Shown here piece after piece: positions 8,129 to 15,940 of a stretch of 64,000 nucleotides of DNA. Location: positions 434,001-498,000 of the forward strand of contig NZ_JAOUSF010000003.1 in assembly GCF_025660475.1 (NCBI RefSeq), given 5' to 3'. This DNA comes from Perspicuibacillus lycopersici. Its GTDB lineage: Bacteria; Bacillota; Bacilli; Bacillales; Caldibacillaceae. A model generated the notes under the pieces. It saw only the letters and a program-made list of their open reading frames with translations. It was not told the DNA's origin and searched no databases. Made by a program: the position numbers and the translations under genes. Within the stretch, counting starts at the first letter, position 1. Each line of letters begins with the position of its first letter.

Positions 8129-8962
8129 TTGCAAATAGGTATCATTGGAACTGGGAACATGGGATCGATGTTAACGGAAAGTCTTATTATAAGTGATGCA
8201 ATAAAGCCAAATAATATTTGTATTACGAATCGTACCATCTCAAAAGCATTAAAATTACAAGCGAAATATCCGGAAATCCATGTTCATTCAAATGCAGAGG
8301 AAGTGATTCAAAACAGTGATCTGCTTTTTCTTTGCATTAAACCGTTAGACATTCATCCTCTATTAAAAAAAATAAACCATTTACTTTCAGATAAAAAATG
8401 TCTTATTTCCATAACAAGTCCCATAACGGTGGAACAGTTGGAATCACTTTGCGCTTGTTCTTGTGCACGCGCAATACCGAGTATTACAAACCATGCATTG
8501 TCTGGCGTTTGTTTACTAACATTCGGAAAAAATTGTACGGAAGAATGGAAAAATACGTTGGTAGAGTTACTATCGAAGATTAGCAAACCGATCGAAATAG
8601 ATAATGAAATAACTAGAGTTGCCTCTGATATTGTCAGCTGTGGACCTGCATTCTTTAGTTATTTGTTACGGAAATTTATTGACTCTGCTGTAAAGGAAAC
8701 AAAAATTAGTGAGGAATTGGCTACACAGCTTGCCTCTGAAATGTTAATTGGTATGGGAAATTTAATAGAAAAGCAATTATACACTTTACCGAGCTTACAA
8801 GAGAAAGTTTGTGTAAAAGGCGGTATCACTGGAGAAGGAATAAAGGTTTTAGAAGCTAGTGATATTCATAGGAGCTTTAACCAATTATACCAAGCAACAC
8901 ACAAAAAATATCAAGAGGATTTAGATATTATTAAAGAGCAGTTTCAAATTCCAAATGTCTAA
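8129..8962 (+). CDS. comER: Late competence protein ComER (P5C reductase-like)
   Basis: A 277-residue protein of the pyrroline-5-carboxylate reductase family, with an N-terminal NAD(P)-binding fold (IGIIGTGNMGSML) and the C-terminal dimerisation domain ending in the GGITGEGIKVLE segment, where true P5C reductases have PGGTT. It is encoded divergently from comEA exactly as in B. subtilis. Relatives have been linked to sporulation onset and biofilm formation in B. cereus; an enzymatic role is unproven. The start is TTG at 8129 behind AAAGGAGGGAG. Confidence 0.93.
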   Translation: MQIGIIGTGNMGSMLTESLIISDAIKPNNICITNRTISKALKLQAKYPEIHVHSNAEEVIQNSDLLFLCIKPLDIHPLLKKINHLLSDKKCLISITSPITVEQLESLCACSCARAIPSITNHALSGVCLLTFGKNCTEEWKNTLVELLSKISKPIEIDNEITRVASDIVSCGPAFFSYLLRKFIDSAVKETKISEELATQLASEMLIGMGNLIEKQLYTLPSLQEKVCVKGGITGEGIKVLEASDIHRSFNQLYQATHKKYQEDLDIIKEQFQIPNV

Positions 8963-9286
8963 TAAAACTATTCGACGTAAGGAAAGAAAGTCCTTCAAAA
9001 ACGATAAAATATTTATAGAGCTGATTTTTTTTTGCTTTGGAAACAGATACCGATGCATGCATATAGCCTTACACACTAGAATAATAACAAAAGGCGTCAA
9101 GAGGATTTACTCTCGATGCCTTTTGTCCTGCTTGGGTGTTTTGTAGTTAATATATGTAGATTTCTGCTCCAAAGGCATGTTTTGTGCTGTCTTATCACGA
9201 AAAAGCTGGAGGCAACTTGAAAATTTTCCAGTTTGTCTACTGCTTGAAGTCTCTTAGTAAAAATGAATTTTTTCTATGTAAAGACT
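8963..9286. other. Intergenic region comER-yqeM
   Basis: Convergent spacer of 324 bp. It holds a bidirectional hairpin (9087-9126) and a degenerate hairpin (9198-9245) that resembles the holA terminator. A short open frame over 8955-9146 has no ribosome site and no recognisable content. Nothing else seen. Confidence 0.5.
9087..9126. terminator. Hairpin terminator comER/yqeM
   Basis: ACAAAAGGCGTC pairs with GATGCCTTTTGT over 12 bp with one G-T pair, with a small inner GAG/CTC stem. T-runs are short on both sides. It sits between convergent comER and yqeM and probably ends comER transcripts. Confidence 0.6.
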
Positions 9287-10033
9287 CTAATAGCGATTTT
9301 GAGCAGTAAAGAATATCCGTTCACTTGTATCCGTTACAGCTTCTCCAAAGTCAGCCTCGATTGATTGAATAGTAAAACCAGTATTAGTTAACCAATGTTT
9401 ATATTGATTGATCGTATAGGTTTGTTGCTTATGTAATTCATCATATCGATCATACTGTGCCGTTTGTTCATCAAAAACAAAAAACGAAAGCTCATGTTCA
9501 ATGGAATATGGTTGTTCTCCCTTGTAACTTGACCAAATATAAGAAATGTCATCGCCATTAAAGGCAAAAGTATTTCCTGCATATACCGAATCAATTTTAT
9601 AGGTAGAATGAACATCAAATAATAATAACCCATCTGGCTTAAGAACTCGCTTCACAGACTGAAAGGTTTCAATAACTTCTTTTTCTGATGCTAAATAATT
9701 TAATGAATCGCAAAAAATGACGACAATATCAAATGGTCCAATACCTTCTAGCTCCGTCATATTTTGTTGATAAAACGGTATACGATAGCCTTTATTCATC
9801 GCTTTTTCATTCGCTACCGCTAACATATCCTCTGATAAATCGACTCCTGTCACCTGATATCCTTGCTCAGATAAGCGAATACTCATTTCACCAGTTCCAC
9901 ATGCTAAATCTAAAATGTTATTTGCATTCGGAGTATACTTTTCTTTTTGCTTTTGAAAAAAGCAAACCCACTTATCATATGGTGCTTCATCCATTAATTC
10001 ATCGTACAAATAGGCGAATGATTGATAATTCAT
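9287..10033 (-). CDS. yqeM: YqeM-type SAM-dependent methyltransferase
   Basis: A 248-residue class I methyltransferase. The SAM-binding motif is ILDLACGTGEMSIRL (about 41-55), followed by VTGVDLSEDML and the ADFGEA/FF ending usual for YqeM. The substrate is unknown. It is the last gene of the yqeG-yqeH-yhbY-nadD-yqeK-rsfS-yqeM operon, and its ATG overlaps the rsfS stop codon by four bases, implying translational coupling. Confidence 0.93.
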   Translation of the reverse strand: MNYQSFAYLYDELMDEAPYDKWVCFFQKQKEKYTPNANNILDLACGTGEMSIRLSEQGYQVTGVDLSEDMLAVANEKAMNKGYRIPFYQQNMTELEGIGPFDIVVIFCDSLNYLASEKEVIETFQSVKRVLKPDGLLLFDVHSTYKIDSVYAGNTFAFNGDDISYIWSSYKGEQPYSIEHELSFFVFDEQTAQYDRYDELHKQQTYTINQYKHWLTNTGFTIQSIEADFGEAVTDTSERIFFTAQNRY

Positions 10034-10389
10034 GGGGTCAATTCACTCTTCACATCAACAAAAGGCGCATCTCCCCATAATCTTTCCAAATTATAGTAGC
10101 CTCTTTCCTCGCGATGGAAAACATGGACAACGACGTCGCCTAAATCGACTAATACCCAACGCGCCTCATCAAATCCTTCTAGACGTTTAATGTTATAGCC
10201 CTTTTCATTTACTTTATCCTTTATTTCATTTGCGATTGCTTGCACTTGCTTATCAGAATTCCCATGACAAATAACAAAATAATCCGCGATTAATGAAATT
10301 CCTTGCATATTTAATACGAGAATATTTTCCGCTTTTTTGTCGTCCGCTGCATCTACAGCTGTTAATAATAAATCTTGGTTATTATTCAT
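10030..10389 (-). CDS. rsfS: Ribosomal silencing factor RsfS
   Basis: A 119-residue protein of the Iojap/DUF143 family that binds L14 of the 50S subunit and blocks joining of the subunits when nutrients are short. Typical elements: DYFVICHGNSDKQVQAI in the first half, EGFDEARWVLVDLGDVVVHVF in the second. It overlaps yqeK by eight bases and yqeM by four; AGGAGG precedes its ATG. Its neighbours yqeH and yhbY also act on ribosomal subunits. Confidence 0.96.
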   Translation of the reverse strand: MNNNQDLLLTAVDAADDKKAENILVLNMQGISLIADYFVICHGNSDKQVQAIANEIKDKVNEKGYNIKRLEGFDEARWVLVDLGDVVVHVFHREERGYYNLERLWGDAPFVDVKSELTP

Positions 10390-10963
10390 GAATAGACGAT
10401 TCCTCCTTTTTCATTAAGAAATGATTATAAGTATGAAAGGTGTCAGGATAGATTGGAGCATTTTTCTTCATTAAAAACGCAATCGTATTACGTGAAGCCT
10501 GTAATATAGCATCATCCAAATTTTTCTTTGCCAAAGCTCTTACTTCGTCTACTCCTGGAAATTGTCGACCTGGCTCAATGTAATCAGCTATAAAGATAAT
10601 TTTTTCTATTAGCGTCATTCCTGGTCTTCCGGTTGTATGATAGTATATGGCTTGGAATATATCTTTATCATCGATTCCTAGTTCTTTTTTTACTAAATAG
10701 GCTCCAGCCGGTGCATGCCAAAGCTCTGAATGATAATGCAATAAATCTTCTGGAAAATGTTCTTGAATAATAATATTCCGCATTTCTTCCTCCGGTCGAT
10801 ATTTCGCATAATCATGAAAAATTGCCGCTAGCTCTGTTTTCTTTTCATCACAGCCATACACTCGGGCTAAATCTAATGCCGTCTCTAGCACCCCTAACGT
10901 ATGAATATAGCGTTTTTCTGGCAAATGTTTTTTTAAAATTTGTAATGCTTCATTTCGATCCAT
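10382..10963 (-). CDS. yqeK: YqeK HD-domain Ap4A hydrolase
   Basis: A 193-residue HD-superfamily phosphohydrolase. H-HD-D metal ligands are visible as YIHTLGV near 18-24 and AAIFHDYAKY near 46-55, with further conserved HSELWHAPAGA and YHTTG. YqeK proteins hydrolyse diadenosine tetraphosphate symmetrically to two ADP and are found next to nadD across the Firmicutes, as here. It overlaps nadD by 14 bases and rsfS by eight. GAGGAG lies upstream of its ATG. Confidence 0.94.
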   Translation of the reverse strand: MDRNEALQILKKHLPEKRYIHTLGVLETALDLARVYGCDEKKTELAAIFHDYAKYRPEEEMRNIIIQEHFPEDLLHYHSELWHAPAGAYLVKKELGIDDKDIFQAIYYHTTGRPGMTLIEKIIFIADYIEPGRQFPGVDEVRALAKKNLDDAILQASRNTIAFLMKKNAPIYPDTFHTYNHFLMKKEESSIHE

Positions 10964-11522
10964 ACAAACCGTTCTCCTCTATATAGTGTATGATATTATC
11001 CGGAATTAAGTAGTTCACAGATTCTCCTTTTACAATTTTCTCTCGTATCATAGAAGAAGAAATGTGAATGGAAGGGATATCGATAAACTGTACAGGGTAT
11101 CGAGTTTCTCTTTTATAAAACGGACGATTCACTCCAATAAATTGAACAAGCTGAACAAGTTCATCAATTTTATACCACTTCGGCAAATACTCTACCATAT
11201 CCGCCCCAATGATAAAATAAAACTGTGTATCCTTTTCTCGTTCCTTTAATAAAACCATCGTATCATATGTATATGATTTACCTTCACGTTCTAATTCAAT
11301 AGATTCTATTTTAAATGAACGATGATTATTTATTGCTAATTGTAGCATAGTTAATCGGTTAGCATCAGTAGTATTGGAATCTTTAATCTTATGAGGAGGA
11401 ACATGGTTTGGCATAAACCAAATTTCATTTAGCCGATATTTTTGCAAAACTTGATCAGCAATAATTAAATGTCCAATATGTGGTGGGTCAAAGGTACCAC
11501 CTAGTATTCCGATTTTTTTCAT
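10950..11522 (-). CDS. nadD: Nicotinate-nucleotide adenylyltransferase
   Basis: A 190-residue nucleotidyltransferase that joins ATP and nicotinic acid mononucleotide to give deamido-NAD in NAD synthesis. The N-terminal GGTFDPPHIGHL contains the HxGH motif and the C-terminal ISSSMIRE is the second ATP-binding signature. Length is normal. It starts five bases after the yhbY stop and overlaps yqeK. Confidence 0.97.
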   Translation of the reverse strand: MKKIGILGGTFDPPHIGHLIIADQVLQKYRLNEIWFMPNHVPPHKIKDSNTTDANRLTMLQLAINNHRSFKIESIELEREGKSYTYDTMVLLKEREKDTQFYFIIGADMVEYLPKWYKIDELVQLVQFIGVNRPFYKRETRYPVQFIDIPSIHISSSMIREKIVKGESVNYLIPDNIIHYIEENGLYGSK

Positions 11523-11527
11523 GACCG

Positions 11528-11821
11528 TTACCGTGGTAAATTAATTTGTTTATTTTCTGCTGACTCTTTGTATAATACGATGGTATTACCAATAACTTGG
11601 ACTAATTCTGCATTTGCCCCTTCTGATAGCTTTGCAGCAACAGTATCTTTATCTTCATCACAGTTTTGCAGAACGCTTACTTTAATTAACTCTCTTGCTT
11701 CGAGAACATCGGCAATTTGTCTTACCATATTGTCGTTTACTCCACCTTTACCTACTTGAAAAATCGGGTTCAGATGATGTGCCTTTGAACGTAAAAAACG
11801 TTTTTGTTTACCTGTTAACAT
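11528..11821 (-). CDS. yhbY: YhbY-family RNA-binding protein (YqeI)
   Basis: A 97-residue CRM-domain protein that associates with pre-50S ribosomal particles. It begins MLTGKQKRFLRSKAH and carries the GKGG loop (FQVGKGGVND) typical of the RNA-binding CRM fold. The ATG at 11821 is favoured because AAGGAG precedes it and the protein then matches the usual family length; the frame stays open to 11908 without a ribosome site. In B. subtilis aroE (aroD) lies between this gene and yqeH; here there are about 190 bp of noncoding sequence instead. Confidence 0.94.
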   Translation of the reverse strand: MLTGKQKRFLRSKAHHLNPIFQVGKGGVNDNMVRQIADVLEARELIKVSVLQNCDEDKDTVAAKLSEGANAELVQVIGNTIVLYKESAENKQINLPR

Positions 11822-12008
11822 GTAATCGTACTCCTTTATTTTAATAAGCCTTTTAAAAGTGCTTATTGTTAAGTCTTTATGTGCTTTGCATCCGCAGAAT
11901 AAATACACTTTACTTTTTAGAGAAGCTCCATATATTCATTCTGCTTTTTCATTTTCCCTATAAAAATGTTACATAGCTGATTTCGAAATAGTTTCGTATT
12001 ATTTTCAT

Positions 12009-13112
12009 TTATATTAATGACGGTCTTACATACACGCGAACACCTTTTGGTACATAAGCTGCAATTACTGCTCCTGGTTCGGAGATTGTTACCCAACCTA
12101 GGCCAGAAAAGACTATATCCGTTTTACCATCCTTAATAGAAAATTCATGTCGAACGAGCGCCGGGAAATCTTCTAATTCATCCACACGTGGTGGCTGTAA
12201 TAACTCCCCTTTGTGGTTTTCATACAAATCATCTGCTTTTTCAAGTTTTGTACGATGAATTGAGAGTTCATTTGATAAATAACAAACAAATGACCGTCTG
12301 CCACCTTTAATATAATCAAAGCGAGCTAGTCCACCAAAAAATAATGTTTGCTGTTCATTTAATTGATACACCTTTGGTTTTATTTCTTTTTTCGGTGTAA
12401 TGATTTTTAAATCTTTTTTATTAACAAAATGGGCCATTTGATGATGATTAATAATTCCTGGCGTATCAATAATTGCCTTGCCATCATCTAAAGGAATTTC
12501 AATCATATCAAGAGTTGTACCTGGAAAATGTGAGGTCGTAATAACATCCTGTTCTCCAGATACTTCTTTAATAATCCGATTGATAAAGGTTGATTTTCCT
12601 ACATTTGTACAACCAACAACATATACATCTTTACCGTTTCGGTATGTTTCAATTAGATCGATTACCTCTTGCATATACATACCTTTATCGGCACTTACTA
12701 ACGTTACATCTACCGGCTTTAAGCCTAATTCCTTTGCTTGCTGCTTAATCCAATTGATTAGTCGATTTTTATTTGCTGATTTTGGAAGTAAATCGACTTT
12801 ATTCCCTACAAGAAGGACATCATTTCCCCCTGCAAAGCGCTGAATGCCAGGTAACCAACTACCATTAAAATCAAAAATATCGACAATTTTTACGATTAAC
12901 GCATCTGTTTTACCAACTTCATTTAATATCTTTAAAAAGTCATCATCGGTCAACCGTACGTCAGCAACTTCATTATAATGCTTCAATCGGAAGCAACGTT
13001 GACAAATAATCGGCTCTTTATTTAATGCTGAAGAAGGAGTGTAACCAAGCTCGCTTGGATCCTCTGTTTGAATTCTTGAACCACACCCAATACAAACAAT
13101 TTCATTTTCCAC
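12009..13112 (-). CDS. yqeH: Ribosome biogenesis GTPase YqeH
   Basis: A 367-residue circularly permuted GTPase required for assembly of the 30S subunit. A zinc finger (CIGC at 7-10, CQRC at 37-40) comes first, then G4 (NKVD, about 104), G5 (SADKG, about 140), G1 (GCTNVGKST, 167-175) and G3 (DTPGI), the permuted order that defines the family. I placed the start at the GTG at 13112 because GGGAGG lies 8 bases upstream and the zinc finger then sits where it should; a longer frame to 13151 only reads into yqeG. It overlaps the end of yqeG by 11 bases. Confidence 0.96.
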   Translation of the reverse strand: MENEIVCIGCGSRIQTEDPSELGYTPSSALNKEPIICQRCFRLKHYNEVADVRLTDDDFLKILNEVGKTDALIVKIVDIFDFNGSWLPGIQRFAGGNDVLLVGNKVDLLPKSANKNRLINWIKQQAKELGLKPVDVTLVSADKGMYMQEVIDLIETYRNGKDVYVVGCTNVGKSTFINRIIKEVSGEQDVITTSHFPGTTLDMIEIPLDDGKAIIDTPGIINHHQMAHFVNKKDLKIITPKKEIKPKVYQLNEQQTLFFGGLARFDYIKGGRRSFVCYLSNELSIHRTKLEKADDLYENHKGELLQPPRVDELEDFPALVRHEFSIKDGKTDIVFSGLGWVTISEPGAVIAAYVPKGVRVYVRPSLI

Positions 13113-13632
13113 TTGACGAACCCTCCCAATGAAGCAAGCCTTTTTTATCAAACCATTTTAATAGCTTCCGTTCGATTGAACGATTAATTCTCGTCATCCA
13201 ACCATCTGTTTGTGCAACAGGGACAACTAAAATTGTATGAAAGCCGGAACGATTTCCACCTAATATATCAGTCAACAGCTGATCACCAATAACCACTGTT
13301 TCTTCTTTTTGTAAATCCATCATCGCTAATGCTTTACGGAATGCTTTTCCAATTGGCTTCTGTGCTTTATATATGTACCGAATACCAAGTGGCTCTGCAA
13401 AAGCATGAACACGCTTTTCATTATTATTCGATACAATTACGACATGTATCCCGTGATCGCTCATATTTTTAAACCATTGCGTTAACTTTGGTGTCGCAAG
13501 CGGTCGATCCCATTCTACGAGCGTATTATCTAAATCTGTAATAATTCCTTTAATATTTCTTTCCTTTAACAGTTCAGGAGTTATTTCATAAATTGATTTT
13601 ACATAATCCTTCGGTAAAAATTTTTTTAACAT
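13102..13632 (-). CDS. yqeG: YqeG family HAD-type phosphatase
   Basis: A 176-residue HAD-superfamily hydrolase of class IIIA. Motif I is DLDNTLVEWD (residues about 34-43, with the nucleophile Asp), motif II is VIVSNN, motif III is the Lys in KAQKPIGKA, and motif IV is VIGDQLLTDILGGN. The physiological substrate is not established. It is the first gene of the ribosome-assembly operon, directly before yqeH. GAGGTG precedes the ATG. Confidence 0.93.
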   Translation of the reverse strand: MLKKFLPKDYVKSIYEITPELLKERNIKGIITDLDNTLVEWDRPLATPKLTQWFKNMSDHGIHVVIVSNNNEKRVHAFAEPLGIRYIYKAQKPIGKAFRKALAMMDLQKEETVVIGDQLLTDILGGNRSGFHTILVVPVAQTDGWMTRINRSIERKLLKWFDKKGLLHWEGSSSGK

Positions 13633-14048
13633 AGCTACACCTCGAAATAATCTTTAACGTTTATCATCATACCGAAATTATCCACTCTTTTCAAAGTAAA
13701 TCTATAAAATAGGCAAAATAATTATATGGCAATATAAAAAATCAACATTCGACATTTTTCCTAACAATCTGACAAATACAAAAAAGTTTTCGACAATTTC
13801 AACCCGAATTCTACAACTGTGGATAAGTTTATACACAAAATAACAATCGATAAAACCTCAGTTTCTATTTACTATTAACAAGTTAAACACAACTTATCCA
13901 CTGTTTACTGTGGATAAAAGAACGGTTGTTCTTACGATTTAATTTTGATAAAGTAGCATTACAGCATACGAATCAACCTATTAGTATATGTGATATACAG
14001 CTAATTTATTACTAATAAATGGAGGTGAATGGTTCGAAACCGGAATAG
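13633..14048. other. Intergenic region yqeG-sda
   Basis: A 416-bp divergent spacer with very high A+T and no open frame of note. Its middle carries the four DnaA boxes described separately (13818-13917). Promoters for yqeG and sda must lie here; I could not assign them with confidence. Confidence 0.5.
13818..13917. promoter_or_regulatory. Cluster of DnaA boxes upstream of sda
   Basis: Three perfect matches to the 9-mer TTATNCACA are present: 13818-13826 (as TGTGGATAA), 13829-13837 (TTATACACA) and 13909-13917 (TGTGGATAA). A fourth, TTATCCACT at 13894-13902, has one mismatch. In B. subtilis DnaA bound near sda raises its transcription when replication is disturbed, so this cluster is the likely input for the checkpoint. 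Distance from the last box to the sda start is about 130 bp. Confidence 0.88.
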
Positions 14049-14189
14049 ATGAAAAATTTATCTGACGAACTATTACTTGAATCCTACTACAAAGCAAAGA
14101 AATTAAAATTATCTCCAGAATTTATTCGCCTAATCGAAAAGGAAATTCACCGCCGATCATTAACTCAAAAAATTAAAGCATCGTCTTAA
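14049..14189 (+). CDS. sda: Sporulation inhibitor Sda
   Basis: A 46-residue protein, too short for most gene finders. It starts [17 protein letters not shown] and ends [14 protein letters not shown], closely matching the helical hairpin of B. subtilis Sda in length and pattern (LSDELL-ESY, FIxLIExEIxRRSL). Sda binds the sporulation kinase KinA and stops phosphorelay signalling when DNA replication is impaired. The start is the ATG at 14049; GGAGGTG lies 18 bases upstream and is rather far. Upstream DnaA boxes and the position beside yqeG support the call. Confidence 0.95.
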   Translation: MKNLSDELLLESYYKAKKLKLSPEFIRLIEKEIHRRSLTQKIKASS

Positions 14190-14224
14190 TGAAATAGAAA
14201 TAAATTCCTAGTAAAATTATCCGC

Positions 14225-14276
14225 TACGTTCCTTAACATTTTTGTTCCTTGTTGGGGAACGTAATTTATTTTTATA
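14225..14276 (+). terminator. Terminator of sda
   Basis: TACGTTCC (14225-14232) pairs with GGAACGTA (14256-14263) around a 23-base loop, followed by ATTTATTTTTATA. It lies 35 bp past the sda stop, between sda and the convergent psd. Confidence 0.65.
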
Positions 14277-14289
14277 GTATCCCTATTTA

Positions 14290-15069
14290 TTATCGTATGT
14301 ATCCGATGGTTTGTCCCATTTGTATTTGTCTTGTTTTCGTTAATGGGTCTGATAGGAAAAGTGTATCTTTCTCAAATAATAATATTACGGTTGATCCGAA
14401 GGAGAAATAAGCAATCTCCTCTCCCTTTTGCAATGTAGTTGATTTGTATGTATAGTCAATAGAATTTATAAACATCGCTCCCACTTTTACAATCGCTAAA
14501 TGACCACCTAGGTACTTCAATTCCGTAACTTTACGATAATTTTTCGCTAATGGGTCCTTCCCGTAGCGCAATCCAATTCGATTGACTGGATAGGAATGCT
14601 TCCCAAGCTCCCATTGGCCGATTATTTCCCCATTGACCGGGCTATGAATCCGATGATAATTTGTTGGACTTAAATAAATTACCATATAAGTACCTAACGT
14701 ATACTTAGCGGCAACCGAAGCTGATCCGAGTACTTCTACGACCGAGTATTTCTTTCCTTTTACTAGAAATTCCGTCTCATCGGTAATTTTACCTATAGCT
14801 TCAATAAAACCATCAACTGGACTTACTACGGTAAATTTATCAGCATCAATTACTCTTGCCTCGGATTTTATCCGACGAATAAATAATTGATGTAAGGTTG
14901 GATATGCTTGATAAGGTAGTTCTGCCTCCTCCATATTAATGTTGTATACTTTAATAAAATAAGGAATCAAGAGCCTACTCGTTTTTGACATAGCAAATTT
15001 TTGTAGTAATAAAGATGACCATTTGCGATTGGTCAATTCAATTAGTAAACGATAAATAGTTTTTATCAT
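14290..15069 (-). CDS. psd: Phosphatidylserine decarboxylase proenzyme
   Basis: A 259-residue membrane-associated enzyme that makes phosphatidylethanolamine from phosphatidylserine. The proenzyme cleaves itself between Gly225 and Ser226 in FGST, turning the serine into the pyruvoyl cofactor; FGST replaces the LGST of E. coli but is common in Gram-positive enzymes. The conserved VSPVDG (catalytic Asp) and SPTNYHRIHSP (catalytic His) are present. It is divergent from pssA, which provides its substrate, with about 90 bp between the two genes. Confidence 0.95.
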   Translation of the reverse strand: MIKTIYRLLIELTNRKWSSLLLQKFAMSKTSRLLIPYFIKVYNINMEEAELPYQAYPTLHQLFIRRIKSEARVIDADKFTVVSPVDGFIEAIGKITDETEFLVKGKKYSVVEVLGSASVAAKYTLGTYMVIYLSPTNYHRIHSPVNGEIIGQWELGKHSYPVNRIGLRYGKDPLAKNYRKVTELKYLGGHLAIVKVGAMFINSIDYTYKSTTLQKGEEIAYFSFGSTVILLFEKDTLFLSDPLTKTRQIQMGQTIGYIR

Positions 15070-15160
15070 CTTATCCTCCAGAACATTTCTCTTTACGCAC
15101 TATTGTAGAAAGCATAAAATATTATATGATATACGAAATTTTATGGAAAGGGGTGAAGTA

Positions 15161-15700
15161 ATGTTTCGGACATCAGTCATTGATGCAACAATAAAAAAAC
15201 TAAAAGCACAGTTGGCAAATTTGTTAACGATGATCAATTTATTTTTAGGTGGGTTCTCCATCATTTACACATTACAAGGAGAGCTTAATATTAGTGTATT
15301 TTTTATTTTCATGGCTGCTTTATTAGACAGATTCGACGGAATTGTGGCGAGAAAATTAAAAACCGAATCGGATTTAGGGAAGCAATTGGATTCCATGAGC
15401 GATATTATTTCCTTCGGTGTTGCCCCTGCACTTTTATTATATGAGGGAATAATTCATGGTTTTGCTACACCGGGTATTTTCTTTACTATTTTTTATATTG
15501 GCTGTGGTGCATTCCGTTTGGCTCGATTTAATATTAGTGAAAGTAATGGCTATTTTACAGGGCTACCGATTACTGCTGCTGGCTGTATTTTAACATTAAT
15601 GTACTTAATGAATCCTATTATTCCACCGCAATTATATATGTTTTTCTTAGTCATATTATCATTCCTTATGGTTAGCCAATTTACGATAAAAAAAATATAA
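15161..15700 (+). CDS. pssA: CDP-diacylglycerol-serine O-phosphatidyltransferase
   Basis: A 179-residue integral membrane enzyme that forms phosphatidylserine from CDP-diacylglycerol and serine. The CDP-alcohol phosphotransferase signature D-x2-DG-x2-AR-x8-G-x3-D-x3-D is complete (DRFDGIVARK...GKQLDSMSD). Several membrane segments follow. The start at 15161 is chosen because AAGGGGTGA immediately precedes it; the in-frame ATG at 15143 would place that site inside the gene. It is paired divergently with psd, so the two steps to phosphatidylethanolamine are side by side. Confidence 0.93.
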   Translation: MFRTSVIDATIKKLKAQLANLLTMINLFLGGFSIIYTLQGELNISVFFIFMAALLDRFDGIVARKLKTESDLGKQLDSMSDIISFGVAPALLLYEGIIHGFATPGIFFTIFYIGCGAFRLARFNISESNGYFTGLPITAAGCILTLMYLMNPIIPPQLYMFFLVILSFLMVSQFTIKKI

Positions 15701-15795
15701 GGTAGAACACACCGTTTTTATATGCACGAGGCATTGGGTCATATTTTATGGAACTCATTTGCCTAACGCTAACTACAACTATATATTAGCATAAC

Positions 15796-15833
15796 AAAAA
15801 AAGTATCGAGAATGTTCTCTCGATACTTTTTTA
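15796..15833. terminator. Bidirectional terminator pssA/pepF
   Basis: A stem of about 14 bp (AAAAAGTATCGAGA with its complement) flanked by A-run and T-run lies between convergent pssA and pepF. It should stop transcripts from either side. The roughly 100 bases between it and pepF contain no recognisable feature. Confidence 0.85.
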
Positions 15834-15940
15834 ATCGAGCACAAATTTGCGCTCTTTTCTTTTGGCTGTTATCTAGCGGAGTGAATTCGGTCTGCGAGCT
15901 ATATTAAAGCAACAACAAGAAACCCAAATACAGACTTTTT

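Noticed and set aside
8955..9146. A 63-codon plus-strand frame after comER
   Set aside because: Starts inside comER, lacks a ribosome site and covers a terminator hairpin.
14290..15069. FGST instead of LGST at the Psd cleavage site as a possible defect
   Set aside because: The Gly-Ser bond and the serine and threonine are kept, and FGST is common in Gram-positive enzymes, so activity is expected.
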